The notes under the pieces: generated by a model
Database searches by the model: none
The model's input: the letters and a program-made list of their open reading frames with translations, nothing else
What the model was told of the DNA's origin: nothing
Origin: Burkholderiales bacterium
GTDB taxonomy: Bacteria; Pseudomonadota; Gammaproteobacteria; Burkholderiales; Burkholderiaceae_C
Direction: 5' to 3'
DNA: 50,387 bases
NCBI GenBank assembly: GCA_025350145.1
Contig: JANXYH010000037.1
Span: 1 to 50,387 of the forward strand
Part shown: piece after piece, positions 24,332 to 37,628 of the stretch
Position numbering within the stretch: the first letter of the stretch is position 1
Layout of the letters: each line of letters begins with the position of its first letter
Position numbers and translations under genes: made by a program

Positions 24332-25896
24332 ACCCGTCCCTCGCGCGCGGCGCGACCACCGGCCCAATCGCGGAAGTGGCGGTCGTCGGCGCTGTCGGTG
24401 AATTCTCCGCCATCCACACCCGGCCTGATTTTGGCGGCAGCCAGGGTTGCCGCAAACACGTCAAAACCGAGTTGAGCCGCTTCATAGACTGACGCGCTGC
24501 CAGCCCCGGCCAACACCGCATCGGTCGCGAGCCGGGATTGCCGGTATTTCGCCGGATTGGTCTCGAAGATGTTGCGGCAATGGTCGCTGCAAAAATGCTC
24601 AGGGCGGCCGTCGATGGTCGCCTCGACGGCGCTGACACGGCGCGCTTGGCCGGGCTGGGTGAACCACGTCGGAAAATGGCAGGTGCGGCACAGCAGCGGC
24701 GTCGCCGGGTTCCGCCAGTGCGTTCCGGCAACATGCTGCTCGCGGTAATACTCGAAGCGCGGCCGGTAATACCTGCGAAAGCTCTCGGGATATTCGGCGT
24801 GCAGCCAATCAAGTTCTTCGTCGGCGGGTGCCCAGGTATGAAAGGCGGTGTTCGAGGTGTGGCCGTAGAAGCCGCTGAAGGTCTGGTGGCTGAGGTGTGA
24901 CTTGGCGTCGCAGGCATCGTCCCAGCCGGCCGGCCGGCGCAGGCCAAGATCGGCCAGGTCGGCGAACAGCGCTGCCCCGGCGCCTTCGACGTACTGCGTC
25001 CAGTGGCTCTGCCAGGAGCTGCTGTGCAGGGTCAGCAGGTAGTCCTGGGCCATCGCCACGAAACTCATCAGCCGAAAGCCGCGCCAGAACCACTTGTCGA
25101 TCCAGCCCTGCAATATCGGCAGATTGGCCGGATCCTGCGCGGCGAGGAATTTGAGCAGCGCCAAGCCGAAGGCCATGTGCCGCGTCGCGTCACTTTGGCA
25201 ACTGAGCCCGGCATTGGCGCTGGAGGCGTCGCCGTTGCGCGCCGCGCCGCTCATGAGGCAGACATTGAGGAGATTGCTGAAGAGACATTCAAAACTGAAA
25301 CTAACCGCCACCAGGGTTTCCAGCGGGCCGGCGCTGAACACGTCGTCGGCGAAGGATTTGGCCGGCGCCAGGTACCAGGCATGATCAAACCAGTGGGGCG
25401 CCTGGTCGAGCCCCATGAAATATTTGTTGAAATGGCTGAGCGCGTGTGTTTGGGTTTGAAAATGGCGCAGATTGTCCAGCGACTGGAGCTGGCAGGCGAT
25501 CCGGGCAGCGTCACCCGGCATTTGCCGGCCGAGATGCGCAAAGCTGCGGTGCAGGCTGTATTTGAGCGGGGTGAAGGCCTGCAGAATGATTTTCAGAACA
25601 TTGACATAGCGGGCGTCACCAATGCCTAATTGGCCGTTGTTTTGGGCGAACGCCTCGATCAGTGAATAGAGGCGCCGGTCCTTTTCGTTTTGCAGGCTCC
25701 AGTAATCGCCCAGGGTGGTTTGCAAGGGTGGCCGAAAAGCCTCCCAGGAATGCACCCGCAATCCTTCATCGAAGCGGTACGGAAAAACCCCGGCAAGATT
25801 GCGCTGAACGCTGTCCCATGACAGCCCACTGACCATCGCCGGATCTCGGCGGCTGGCGTGGCCGGTGCGGCTGGTCTGAGCGCGGTGCTCGGTCAT
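24328..25896 (-). CDS. DmpN-like alpha-subunit paralogue lacking three diiron ligands
   Basis: A 522-residue, uninterrupted relative of phenol hydroxylase P3. It aligns with the canonical copy over almost the whole length (for example FAQNNGQLGIGDARYVN, HFNKYF, GWIDKWFWRG). The zinc cysteines are kept (Cys403, Cys406, Cys436, Cys440). Of the six iron ligands only His145, Glu203 and His240 remain. The other three positions are Lys112 (TPLKY), Asn142 (DNLRH) and Ala237 (DATRH). A normal diiron centre therefore cannot form. The open frame and conserved fold argue against simple decay. It may be a structural or regulatory subunit, or replace one alpha subunit in a hybrid dimer; this is inference. 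An alternative start is ATG 25836. Confidence 0.9.
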   Translation of the reverse strand: MTEHRAQTSRTGHASRRDPAMVSGLSWDSVQRNLAGVFPYRFDEGLRVHSWEAFRPPLQTTLGDYWSLQNEKDRRLYSLIEAFAQNNGQLGIGDARYVNVLKIILQAFTPLKYSLHRSFAHLGRQMPGDAARIACQLQSLDNLRHFQTQTHALSHFNKYFMGLDQAPHWFDHAWYLAPAKSFADDVFSAGPLETLVAVSFSFECLFSNLLNVCLMSGAARNGDASSANAGLSCQSDATRHMAFGLALLKFLAAQDPANLPILQGWIDKWFWRGFRLMSFVAMAQDYLLTLHSSSWQSHWTQYVEGAGAALFADLADLGLRRPAGWDDACDAKSHLSHQTFSGFYGHTSNTAFHTWAPADEELDWLHAEYPESFRRYYRPRFEYYREQHVAGTHWRNPATPLLCRTCHFPTWFTQPGQARRVSAVEATIDGRPEHFCSDHCRNIFETNPAKYRQSRLATDAVLAGAGSASVYEAAQLGFDVFAATLAAAKIRPGVDGGEFTDSADDRHFRDWAGGRAAREGRV

Positions 25897-25910
25897 GGCC
25901 TGATGCGAGA

Positions 25911-25954
25911 GGGCAGGGTGCGGCAGGGCAGGGTGCGGCAGGGCAGGCTGCTCA
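25911..25954 (-). repeat. 15-base tandem repeat between dmpM and the second dmpN-like gene
   Basis: Two exact 15-base units (25911-25925 and 25926-25940) and a partial third (25941-25954) fill most of the 55-base space and include the dmpM stop codon. On the coding strand the unit is rich in C and contains CCCTGCC. Like the livF repeat at 4449, it begins or ends in a stop codon region. Confidence 0.85.
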
Positions 25955-26221
25955 GTGGCGCCAGCTCAGTGTGAATTCATCGTCGTCCTCGTCGACGTTC
26001 CCCGAGAGACTGATCAGACACAACTGAATTTGCTGCAGGTCATATGCTCGGCCGGTCTGCTCTTCAATCGTTTCGCGTTTGATCACGAGGCGTCCGGGGG
26101 CGTCGATCTTGACCAATCCGGGGGCATAGACGGCTTTGGCCTGGGGGTTGTCCAGAAGAATCGCATCGACCACCGGGCGGGAATCTTCGTTGGCCTGAAA
26201 GGCAATGAATACATTGGACAT
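25952..26221 (-). CDS. dmpM: Phenol hydroxylase regulatory (effector) protein P2
   Basis: An 89-residue cofactor-free effector protein, the length of DmpM (90). It begins MSNVFIAFQANEDSRPVV, contains NPQAKAVYAPGLVKID and ends in a strongly acidic stretch (NVDEDDDEFTLSW). It binds the alpha subunit and is needed for efficient turnover. In canonical clusters dmpN follows directly; here the ligand-deficient DmpN-like gene follows instead. Confidence 0.95.
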   Translation of the reverse strand: MSNVFIAFQANEDSRPVVDAILLDNPQAKAVYAPGLVKIDAPGRLVIKRETIEEQTGRAYDLQQIQLCLISLSGNVDEDDDEFTLSWRH

Positions 26222-26246
26222 GGTGCTGGTTTAGTTTTGGTGGGGC

Positions 26247-27245
26247 TCAAATGCTCAAGCCGATTTTCTTGCAGCGTGTCTGGAATTGACTGCGGACGCT
26301 GGCCAGGGCGCTGTCGGCGGACGCGCCCAGGGCCATCTGGGCGATGGGCGTCAGGCTGGCAAGGGTGCGCTGGCCCCAGGCGGCGGCCCAGGCGCTGAGC
26401 AGGGCCTTGTTCTCGGCCGACTCGGCGGCGGCCACCTTGACGACGGCGTCGATCCAACGCGCCGACTCGTCGTGCCACTCGGGCATGAAGCTGGTGAGCA
26501 TGGCAATCGCCGTGCCGCCCTGCGGGGTCAGGCAGTCGTCGACACAGTGGCGGTAAATCAGCGGGTAGAGCTGGCCGTCCAGCGCCAGGTTCTGGGCGAC
26601 GAACAACTCGATCGGATCCTTCAGGACGAAGCTGTCCTCGACCTGGTGGCGCAGGCCCTGCCAGCAGGCTTGGTTCAGCCATTCGTTTTTACCGGCCTCT
26701 AGCACCCCGGGCTCGTCCAGGGCCAAGCCAAGACGGGTCAGTTGCTGGGCGACGGCGAGCTGATCCATGGCATGGAAGGTGGCCGCGGCGGTCAGCGCGG
26801 TGCCGTAGCCGTAGGCGGCGACAAAGCAGTTGTTCATGTTGCCGCCCCAGGCGACATGGCGCAGGGGCAGCAGCACCCGGCAGGCGCTGTCGCGCAGCGG
26901 GCCGGCCATGCGGCTGAGCAGGCCTCGGGCCTCGACGAACTGGTAGCTGGCCTCCAGCGCTTCTTGCTGCTTGGCGCGGACGCTGGTCCAACTGGCGTAG
27001 TAGAACTGGCGCGGGTCGCGCAGCACATACCAGTCGGCCAGGCGAATCTGGCTGCGGCTGGCGTCGAACAGCAGGTGCTCGGGATCCCAGACCGGGCGGT
27101 AGTGGAAGTTCTGGGTCGGTTGGGCGCCGAGCGTGGCCTCCTGGTAGCGCGAGGCCGGCACATCGCCGCCGAGGTACTTGGCCACATGGCTGAAGGTGTT
27201 GCGCAAGGGCTTGATTTCGCGGGCTTGCAGGTCGATGCTGGTCAT
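26247..27245 (-). CDS. dmpL: Phenol hydroxylase beta subunit P1
   Basis: A 332-residue beta subunit of the hydroxylase, the usual length. Start at ATG 27245 (MTSIDLQAREIKPLRNTF); a GTG at 27254, directly after the dmpK stop, is possible. Family stretches include YLGGDVPASRYQEATLGAQP, NFHYRPVWDPEH and the helix with QAYGYGTALTAAATFHAMDQL. The beta subunit has the same fold as the alpha subunit but naturally no iron. Confidence 0.94.
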   Translation of the reverse strand: MTSIDLQAREIKPLRNTFSHVAKYLGGDVPASRYQEATLGAQPTQNFHYRPVWDPEHLLFDASRSQIRLADWYVLRDPRQFYYASWTSVRAKQQEALEASYQFVEARGLLSRMAGPLRDSACRVLLPLRHVAWGGNMNNCFVAAYGYGTALTAAATFHAMDQLAVAQQLTRLGLALDEPGVLEAGKNEWLNQACWQGLRHQVEDSFVLKDPIELFVAQNLALDGQLYPLIYRHCVDDCLTPQGGTAIAMLTSFMPEWHDESARWIDAVVKVAAAESAENKALLSAWAAAWGQRTLASLTPIAQMALGASADSALASVRSQFQTRCKKIGLSI

Positions 27246-27254
27246 GGGGCGCAC

Positions 27255-27521
27255 TCACGCAAGGTCGGGTTGAAGTTCGCTGCTGCCGCGCGGGCCGTCG
27301 GGCAAACGGATCACCTGGTTCTGGACACAGAAGGCGTCGAAATCGGCCACGGCCAGTACCAGTTCCTGAACCAGATCGGGCCAGCCGATGGCGAACTCAA
27401 ACGCCACCAGGCCGTTGTCGGCACGCTGCACAACGCGCACATAGCGGCGCGAGAGCGGCAAGTCGGCGGGTTCGGCAAGCATCGTGGCGGGGTCAGGCAG
27501 CGGCGCCGCAATGGTACGCAT
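27255..27521 (-). CDS. dmpK: Phenol hydroxylase assembly protein P0
   Basis: An 88-residue protein, first gene of the operon. It contains RRYVRVVQRADNGLVAFEFAIGWPDLVQELVL, typical of DmpK. The protein is not needed for turnover but helps to insert iron into the hydroxylase. Its ATG at 27521 lacks a good ribosome-binding site, so initiation may be weak or depend on a regulated transcript. Its stop directly abuts the possible GTG start of dmpL. Confidence 0.9.
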   Translation of the reverse strand: MRTIAAPLPDPATMLAEPADLPLSRRYVRVVQRADNGLVAFEFAIGWPDLVQELVLAVADFDAFCVQNQVIRLPDGPRGSSELQPDLA

Positions 27522-27769
27522 GGCAGCGCGCCAGGAAAAGCATAAAGTTGTTGTAATCTCGATAAACTAGGGTAATCACCGATGATGTGCGGAGTCGGCC
27601 GAGCCGCCTTAGCAGCTGCCCAGAGTTAGCTCTAGTCCCATCCACTGCGCAGGTAATGCAATGATGATGAGCGGTGTCAGGTGCAGGCCTGACGGGCAGT
27701 GATCGGTGTTTCCCCGCAATCGATAGACTCGCAATTTTCTCGATAATCTGGCCGAATCAAGCGCTACAG
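27522..27769. promoter_or_regulatory. Divergent control region between the dmp operon and its GntR regulator gene
   Basis: This 248-base space holds three notable signals. The nonamer TCTCGATAA occurs twice in the same orientation, at 27557-27565 (36 bases before dmpK) and 27738-27746 (24 bases before the regulator ATG), and a weaker relative (CGATAGACT) lies at 27721. A perfect inverted repeat GTCAGG-N6-CCTGAC spans 27676-27693. These are candidate operators. I found no sigma-54 type box (TGGCAC-N5-TTGC) on either strand and no convincing sigma-70 box. Confidence 0.5.
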
Positions 27770-28567
27770 ATGGCGAAACGCTCAGCCCTCAGATTGGTCA
27801 GCACCGAGTCCTTGGCCCAGCTCGGCGTCGGCCTGTCTGCGACCGAGCCGGAGCGGGCGGCCTCGCCCTCGACCCTGATCGAGCAAACCTACGCGCGGCT
27901 GCGCGATGACATCGTCGAGGGCCGCCTGGAGCCCGGCGAGAAGTTGCGCGTGGAGCACCTGCGCGAGCACTATGGCGTGGGCGCAGGCACGCTGCGCGAG
28001 GCGATCACGTGGCTGGTCAGCGACGCCCTGGTGGTGGCCGAAGGCCAGCGCGGTTTCCGGGTCGCGCCAATTGCCCTGGCCGATTTGCTCGACCTGACCG
28101 AACTGCGGGTGCACATCGAACTGGAGTCACTGCGCCAATCGATCCGCAAGGGCGATGCGGCCTGGCGCACTGCGCTGCGGGCGGCCTTCGAGGCCGTGTC
28201 TGCGGTCGAGTTGCCCCTGACCGTCGATAACCGCCTGCGCTGGGAGGCGCTGAACATCCGCTTTCACGAGACCTTGATCGCCTCGCATGCCTCGCCCTGG
28301 ACCTTCAAGGTGCTGCGCATGCTCTCGCGCCAAGGCGAGCGCTACCGCCGCTACGCGATCCAGTTGCCGCACAGCGTGCGCGATGTGCATGCCGAGCACT
28401 CGGCCATCTTCGAGGCGGCGTTGGCCGGCCAGGAGGCACGCGCGGCGCTGGCGCTGGAGTTGCACATCCGCACCACGCCAGATGTGTTGACGCGGGCCGA
28501 GCGCGACGGCGTGGCCTGGCGCAAACTGCGCATCACTCAGCCGGCGCGGGGCGGGGCGGCGAGCTGA
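27770..28567 (+). CDS. GntR/FadR-family regulator, probable repressor of the phenol operon
   Basis: A 265-residue regulator starting at ATG 27770. After about 30 residues comes a GntR winged helix-turn-helix (LIEQTYARLRDDIVEGRLEPGEKLRVEHL, then GVGAGTLREAITWLVSDALV). The C-terminal half is an FCD domain, with FHETLIASH and DVHAEHSAIFEAAL carrying the histidines that usually bind a metal. The AphS protein of Comamonas is a GntR repressor divergent from its phenol hydroxylase genes; position and family agree with that role. Its 3' end overlaps the end of the convergent pnuC by 31 bases. Confidence 0.88.
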   Translation: MAKRSALRLVSTESLAQLGVGLSATEPERAASPSTLIEQTYARLRDDIVEGRLEPGEKLRVEHLREHYGVGAGTLREAITWLVSDALVVAEGQRGFRVAPIALADLLDLTELRVHIELESLRQSIRKGDAAWRTALRAAFEAVSAVELPLTVDNRLRWEALNIRFHETLIASHASPWTFKVLRMLSRQGERYRRYAIQLPHSVRDVHAEHSAIFEAALAGQEARAALALELHIRTTPDVLTRAERDGVAWRKLRITQPARGGAAS

Positions 28568-29187
28568 GCGGCGAGGATCGCCCGCCAGGCCCGCCAGCCG
28601 AGCATTGCCAGGACCGCAAACACGGCGTAGAGCGCCACCGTCAGCCACAGCCCCTTGACCGCAAACAGGCCGATGGAGATGAGATTGACGGCGATCCAGA
28701 CCGGCCAGTTCTCGATCAATTTGCGGCCCAGCAAGAGCGTGCCGGTGATGCTGCCGACGGTGGGCAGGGCGTCCAGGTAGGGCACGTCAGAGTCGGTGAC
28801 CTGGCTCAACAGCAGGCCCAGCAGCGGCCAGGCGGCCAAGGTCAGGCCCAGCACCCAGAGCCGGCCGCGACGGCCCAGGGCATGTACCCGCAGCGCCGGG
28901 TTGCCGGCCAGGCCACGGCCGCGCCGCCACTGCGCCCAGCCCCACAGCGCCATGGCGATGAACAGCAGTTGCAGCGAGGCCTCACCGTACAGCCGGCTGT
29001 CTAGGAAGAGCAGGGTGTACAGCGCCGAGCTGGCAATGGCCAGCGGCCAGGCCAGCGGATTGACGACCATGTTGCAGGCGACCATGCCCAGGCCCAGGGC
29101 GCTGGCCAGCAATTCACCGACGCTGATCGGGCTGCCCCACAGCATCCACAGCGGCGCAAAGATCACCCCCAGCGTGCCCAGGCTCAT
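28537..29187 (-). CDS. pnuC: Nicotinamide riboside/mononucleotide transporter PnuC family
   Basis: A 216-residue inner-membrane protein with about seven predicted helices. The family pattern is visible in NMVVNPLAWPLAIASSALYTLLFLDSRLYGEA, the helix with LFIAMALWGWAQWRR, and the C-terminal ENWPVWIAVNLISIGLFAVKGLWLTVALY. It imports nicotinamide riboside by facilitated diffusion, driven by phosphorylation in the cytoplasm. The likely kinase partner is at 10008-10703, now 17.8 kb away. Its start overlaps the ftsB stop by four bases. Confidence 0.9.
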   Translation of the reverse strand: MSLGTLGVIFAPLWMLWGSPISVGELLASALGLGMVACNMVVNPLAWPLAIASSALYTLLFLDSRLYGEASLQLLFIAMALWGWAQWRRGRGLAGNPALRVHALGRRGRLWVLGLTLAAWPLLGLLLSQVTDSDVPYLDALPTVGSITGTLLLGRKLIENWPVWIAVNLISIGLFAVKGLWLTVALYAVFAVLAMLGWRAWRAILAAQLAAPPRAG

Positions 29188-29483
29188 GGCTTGTCCCGGG
29201 GCAAGGCATTGCGGCGCTGGTCAAGCAGCACGTAGATCTCGTTCTGGCCGATCATGCCCAACTCGTAGCGGGCGCGTTCCTCGACCATCTCCAGTCCCGT
29301 GCGCAGGTCGTCAACCTCGGCCTGGAGCCGTTGGTTGCTGCGGCGCTGGGCGGCATTGCGCTGGTGCTGGGCGTCGAGCCGGGCCTGCAGGCCGCGTGCC
29401 TGCGGCAGGCCGCCGTCGCCCAGCCAGAGCTCGGCCTGGACCACGGCCAGCACCAGCAGCAGCACGGCGGTGGCCAGGCGCAC
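29184..29483 (-). CDS. ftsB: Cell division protein FtsB
   Basis: A 99-residue bitopic membrane protein. An N-terminal helix (LATAVLLLVLAVVQAELW) is followed by a coiled coil (ARLDAQHQRNAAQRRSNQRLQAEVDDL) and the conserved region RARYELGMIGQNEIYVLL. It links FtsL and FtsQ in the divisome. The gene directly follows eno, an arrangement conserved in betaproteobacteria and gammaproteobacteria. Confidence 0.95.
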   Translation of the reverse strand: MRLATAVLLLVLAVVQAELWLGDGGLPQARGLQARLDAQHQRNAAQRRSNQRLQAEVDDLRTGLEMVEERARYELGMIGQNEIYVLLDQRRNALPRDKP

Positions 29484-29497
29484 GGCGCTGCGACCCC

Positions 29498-31141
<1,644 letters not shown>

Positions 31142-31154
31142 CAGGGTGGGTTCC

Positions 31155-32012
31155 TCAGTCGCTGAAATCGTTTTCCAGCAGCGGTTGCGATTTGACTACA
31201 CGGTCCAGCGATTGCAATTGCGCGAGCAAGGCCGCCATGTGTTTGAGTGGCACCGCGTTGGGGCCATCACTGAGCGCATTGGCCGGGTCGGGGTGGGTTT
31301 CCATGAACAGCCCGGCGATACCAACCCCGACCGCCGCCCGGGCCAGTACCGGCACGAATTCGCGCTGGCCGCCTGAGCTCGTGCCCTGGCCGCCCGGCAA
31401 TTGCACACTGTGGGTCGCGTCGAACACCACCGGGGCATCGGTTTCGCGCAGGATGGCCAGACTGCGCATGTCCGAGACGAGGTTGTTGTAGCCGAAACTC
31501 GCACCCCGTTCGCAGGCCATGAAACGGTCCTCGGACAAACCCGCATCGCAGGCCGCGGCGCGGGCCTTGGCCAGCACGTGCTTCATGTCGTGCGGCGCCA
31601 GGAACTGGCCCTTCTTGATGTTCACGGGCTTGCCGCTGCGTGCCACCGCTTGGATGAAATCGGTCTGTCGGCAAAGGAAGGCAGGGGTTTGCAGGACATC
31701 CACCACGGCTGCCACGGCGGGTATCTCAGCCTCGCTGTGGACATCGGTCAGGATCGGCACGCCGAGTTGCCGCCGAACCTGCGCCAATATGTCCAGGCCG
31801 GCTTCCATGCCGGGGCCGCGAAAACTGCTGCCGCTGCTCCGGTTGGCTTTGTCGTAGCTGCTCTTGAAAATAAACGGGATACCGAGTCTGGCGGTCACTT
31901 CCTGCAAATGGCCGGCGACATCGATCTGCAATTGCAGGGATTCGACGACGCAGGGTCCGGCGATCAGGAAAAAGGGCCGCGTCAGGCCAACCTCAAAGCC
32001 ACACAATTGCAT
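31155..32012 (-). CDS. kdsA: 3-deoxy-8-phosphooctulonate synthase
   Basis: A 285-residue TIM-barrel enzyme that joins arabinose-5-phosphate and phosphoenolpyruvate to Kdo-8-phosphate for the lipopolysaccharide core. Motifs are [41 protein letters not shown] and the C-terminal [16 protein letters not shown]. The length is normal. It lies eight bases after pyrG. Its presence shows a Gram-negative cell envelope. Confidence 0.96.
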   Translation of the reverse strand: MQLCGFEVGLTRPFFLIAGPCVVESLQLQIDVAGHLQEVTARLGIPFIFKSSYDKANRSSGSSFRGPGMEAGLDILAQVRRQLGVPILTDVHSEAEIPAVAAVVDVLQTPAFLCRQTDFIQAVARSGKPVNIKKGQFLAPHDMKHVLAKARAAACDAGLSEDRFMACERGASFGYNNLVSDMRSLAILRETDAPVVFDATHSVQLPGGQGTSSGGQREFVPVLARAAVGVGIAGLFMETHPDPANALSDGPNAVPLKHMAALLAQLQSLDRVVKSQPLLENDFSD

Positions 32013-32020
32013 CGCGGGGC

Positions 32021-35731
<3,711 letters not shown>

Positions 35732-35732
35732 C

Positions 35733-36665
35733 TCAGAGCACCTTGCGCGGATCGAGCGCGTCGCGCAGGCCGTCGCCGATGAAGTTGATCGTCAGCACCG
35801 CCAGAAAGATCGCCGCCCCGGGGAACAGGGCCCAGTGCGCGGCGATGTCCATGTGGTCCTTGCTGTCGAACAGCAGCCGTCCCCAGGTCGGGATGTCGGG
35901 CGGAAAGCCCAGGCCGAGGAAGGAAAGGGTGGACTCGGCGATGATCGCCGCCGCCACGTCGATGGTGCCGGCCACGATCACCGGCCCGAGCGCATTCGGC
36001 AGGATGTGGCGCAGCACCTGGCGGCTGGTGCTGGCGCCCAGCGCCCTCGCGGCCTCGACGAACTCTTTCTCGCGCAGGCTGAAAAACTGGGCCCGCACCA
36101 GCCGCGCCACCGGCATCCAGCGAAACCCGCCTATCACCACCACGATCATGATGAAAACCCCGACCTCGGGGCCGAAGGCGTTCTTCAGCGGATCGCGGAA
36201 CAGGTAGATCAGCAACAGCAGCAGCGGCAGTTGCGGCAGCGACAGGAACAGGTCGGTCAGCCACATCAGCGCCACGTCGACCGCCCCGCGCGAGATGCCC
36301 GAGACCGCGCCTATGGTGACGCCGACCAGGATCGCCATGGCCATTGCCGCCAGGCCCACCGCCAGCGAGATGCGGCCACCGTAGAGCATGCGCGCGAGCA
36401 GGTCCTGGCCGAGGTCGTCGGTGCCCATGGGGTGGGCGGCTGAGGGGCCCCTGAGGGTGGCACTGAAATCGATCTCGTTGATCGGCAGTTTCCACAGCCA
36501 GGGGCCGAACACCACCGCCAGCACCATCAGCGCCAGCAGGCCGAGGCTGAGCATGGCCATGCGGTGGCGCTTGAAGCGCCGCCAGGCCTCGGCCGAGGGC
36601 GTGCGCGGCGCGGCCACGGTGGGCGCTGGGTCAGCGCAGGGCAATGCGGGGATCGAGCCAGCCAT
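35733..36665 (-). CDS. dppC: Peptide ABC transporter permease (DppC/OppC family)
   Basis: A 310-residue permease with about six helices. It has the N-terminal OppC-type segment (RRFKRHRMAMLSLGLLALM), HPMGTDDLGQDLLARMLYG and the EAA loop EFVEAARALGAS. The ATG at 36665 overlaps the end of the dppB-type gene by 35 bases; a GTG at 36617 would avoid this and still leave the whole membrane part, so the true start is uncertain. Confidence 0.92.
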   Translation of the reverse strand: MAGSIPALPCADPAPTVAAPRTPSAEAWRRFKRHRMAMLSLGLLALMVLAVVFGPWLWKLPINEIDFSATLRGPSAAHPMGTDDLGQDLLARMLYGGRISLAVGLAAMAMAILVGVTIGAVSGISRGAVDVALMWLTDLFLSLPQLPLLLLLIYLFRDPLKNAFGPEVGVFIMIVVVIGGFRWMPVARLVRAQFFSLREKEFVEAARALGASTSRQVLRHILPNALGPVIVAGTIDVAAAIIAESTLSFLGLGFPPDIPTWGRLLFDSKDHMDIAAHWALFPGAAIFLAVLTINFIGDGLRDALDPRKVL

Positions 36666-37590
36666 AGAGCAGGTCTGCCACCAGGTTGAAGAAGATCACC
36701 AGACACGAGAAGACAAAGGTCACCGCCATGATGACCGGGGTGTCGTTGCGCAGGATCGCGTCAATCAGCAGTGAGCCTATGCCCGGCACGCGGAAGATCT
36801 GCTCGGTGACGATGGCCCCGCCGAAGACCTGCGGCATGGTCAGCGCCACCAGGGTCACGACCGGGATCAGGGCGTTGCGCACCACATGCTTCATCACCAC
36901 CACGCGCTCGGCCAGGCCCTTGCTGCGGGCGGTGGTGACATGGTCCAGGCGCACCACGTCGAGCATCGACGAGCGCACATAGCGGGTCCAGCTCGCGCCC
37001 TGGAACAGCCCCAGCACGGCCACCGGCATGATCGACTGGCGCAACTGCTCGCCCCACCATTGCCAGCCGGTCGATTGCAGGTCAGCGCGGTAGACAAAGG
37101 GCAGCCAGTCGAGCTTGATCGAGAACAGCAGGATCAAGCAGATGCCGGTGAAAAAGGTTGGCAGCGAGAAGCCGACGAAAGCGAAGGTGCTGGCGATGCG
37201 GTCGAACAGCGAATACGGCCGCACCGCCGAATAGACGCCCACCGGCAAGGCGATCGCCAGCGCCAGCAACTGCGAGGCGCCGATCACCGCCAGGGTGGTG
37301 GGCACGCGCTGGGCGATGAGCGTGTCCACATCGACCCGGCTGACGAAGGAGAAGCCCCAGTCGCCCTGCAGCATCGCCCACAGCCAGTGGAAGTAGCGCT
37401 GCCAGATCGGATCGTCCAGGCCGAACTTGGCGCGCAGCGCGGCCTTGACGTCGGCCGGCACGTTCGGGTTCAGGGCGATGTCGCCGAACGGGTCGCCCGG
37501 GGCCAGCGCCAGCACGGTGAACAGCACCACGCTGATGCCCAGCAGGCTGGGCAGCGCGAGTAACAGCCGGCGCAGCAGGTAGGTGCCCAA
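36631..37590 (-). CDS. dppB: Peptide ABC transporter permease (DppB/OppB family)
   Basis: A 319-residue permease starting MGTYLLRRLLLALPSLLGISVVLF, the DppB signature. The EAA loop is DHVTTARSKGLAERVVVMKHVVRNALIPV, and the protein ends with LYGWLDPRIALR. It forms the channel with the DppC-type protein. Confidence 0.94.
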   Translation of the reverse strand: MGTYLLRRLLLALPSLLGISVVLFTVLALAPGDPFGDIALNPNVPADVKAALRAKFGLDDPIWQRYFHWLWAMLQGDWGFSFVSRVDVDTLIAQRVPTTLAVIGASQLLALAIALPVGVYSAVRPYSLFDRIASTFAFVGFSLPTFFTGICLILLFSIKLDWLPFVYRADLQSTGWQWWGEQLRQSIMPVAVLGLFQGASWTRYVRSSMLDVVRLDHVTTARSKGLAERVVVMKHVVRNALIPVVTLVALTMPQVFGGAIVTEQIFRVPGIGSLLIDAILRNDTPVIMAVTFVFSCLVIFFNLVADLLYGWLDPRIALR

Positions 37591-37628
37591 ACCGACTTAC
37601 CCCTGGCCGACCACCGCGCCGTTCACGC

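Noticed and set aside
24328-25896. Calling the second dmpN-like gene a pseudogene
   Set aside because: It has no stop or frameshift, keeps the zinc site and structural motifs, and has an intact overlapping partner gene. Only the iron ligands are lost.
27522-27769. Sigma-54 promoter for the phenol operon, as in dmp systems with a DmpR activator
   Set aside because: I found no GG-N10-GC element with the usual TGGCAC and TTGC flanks on either strand, and no NtrC-type activator gene is in the window.
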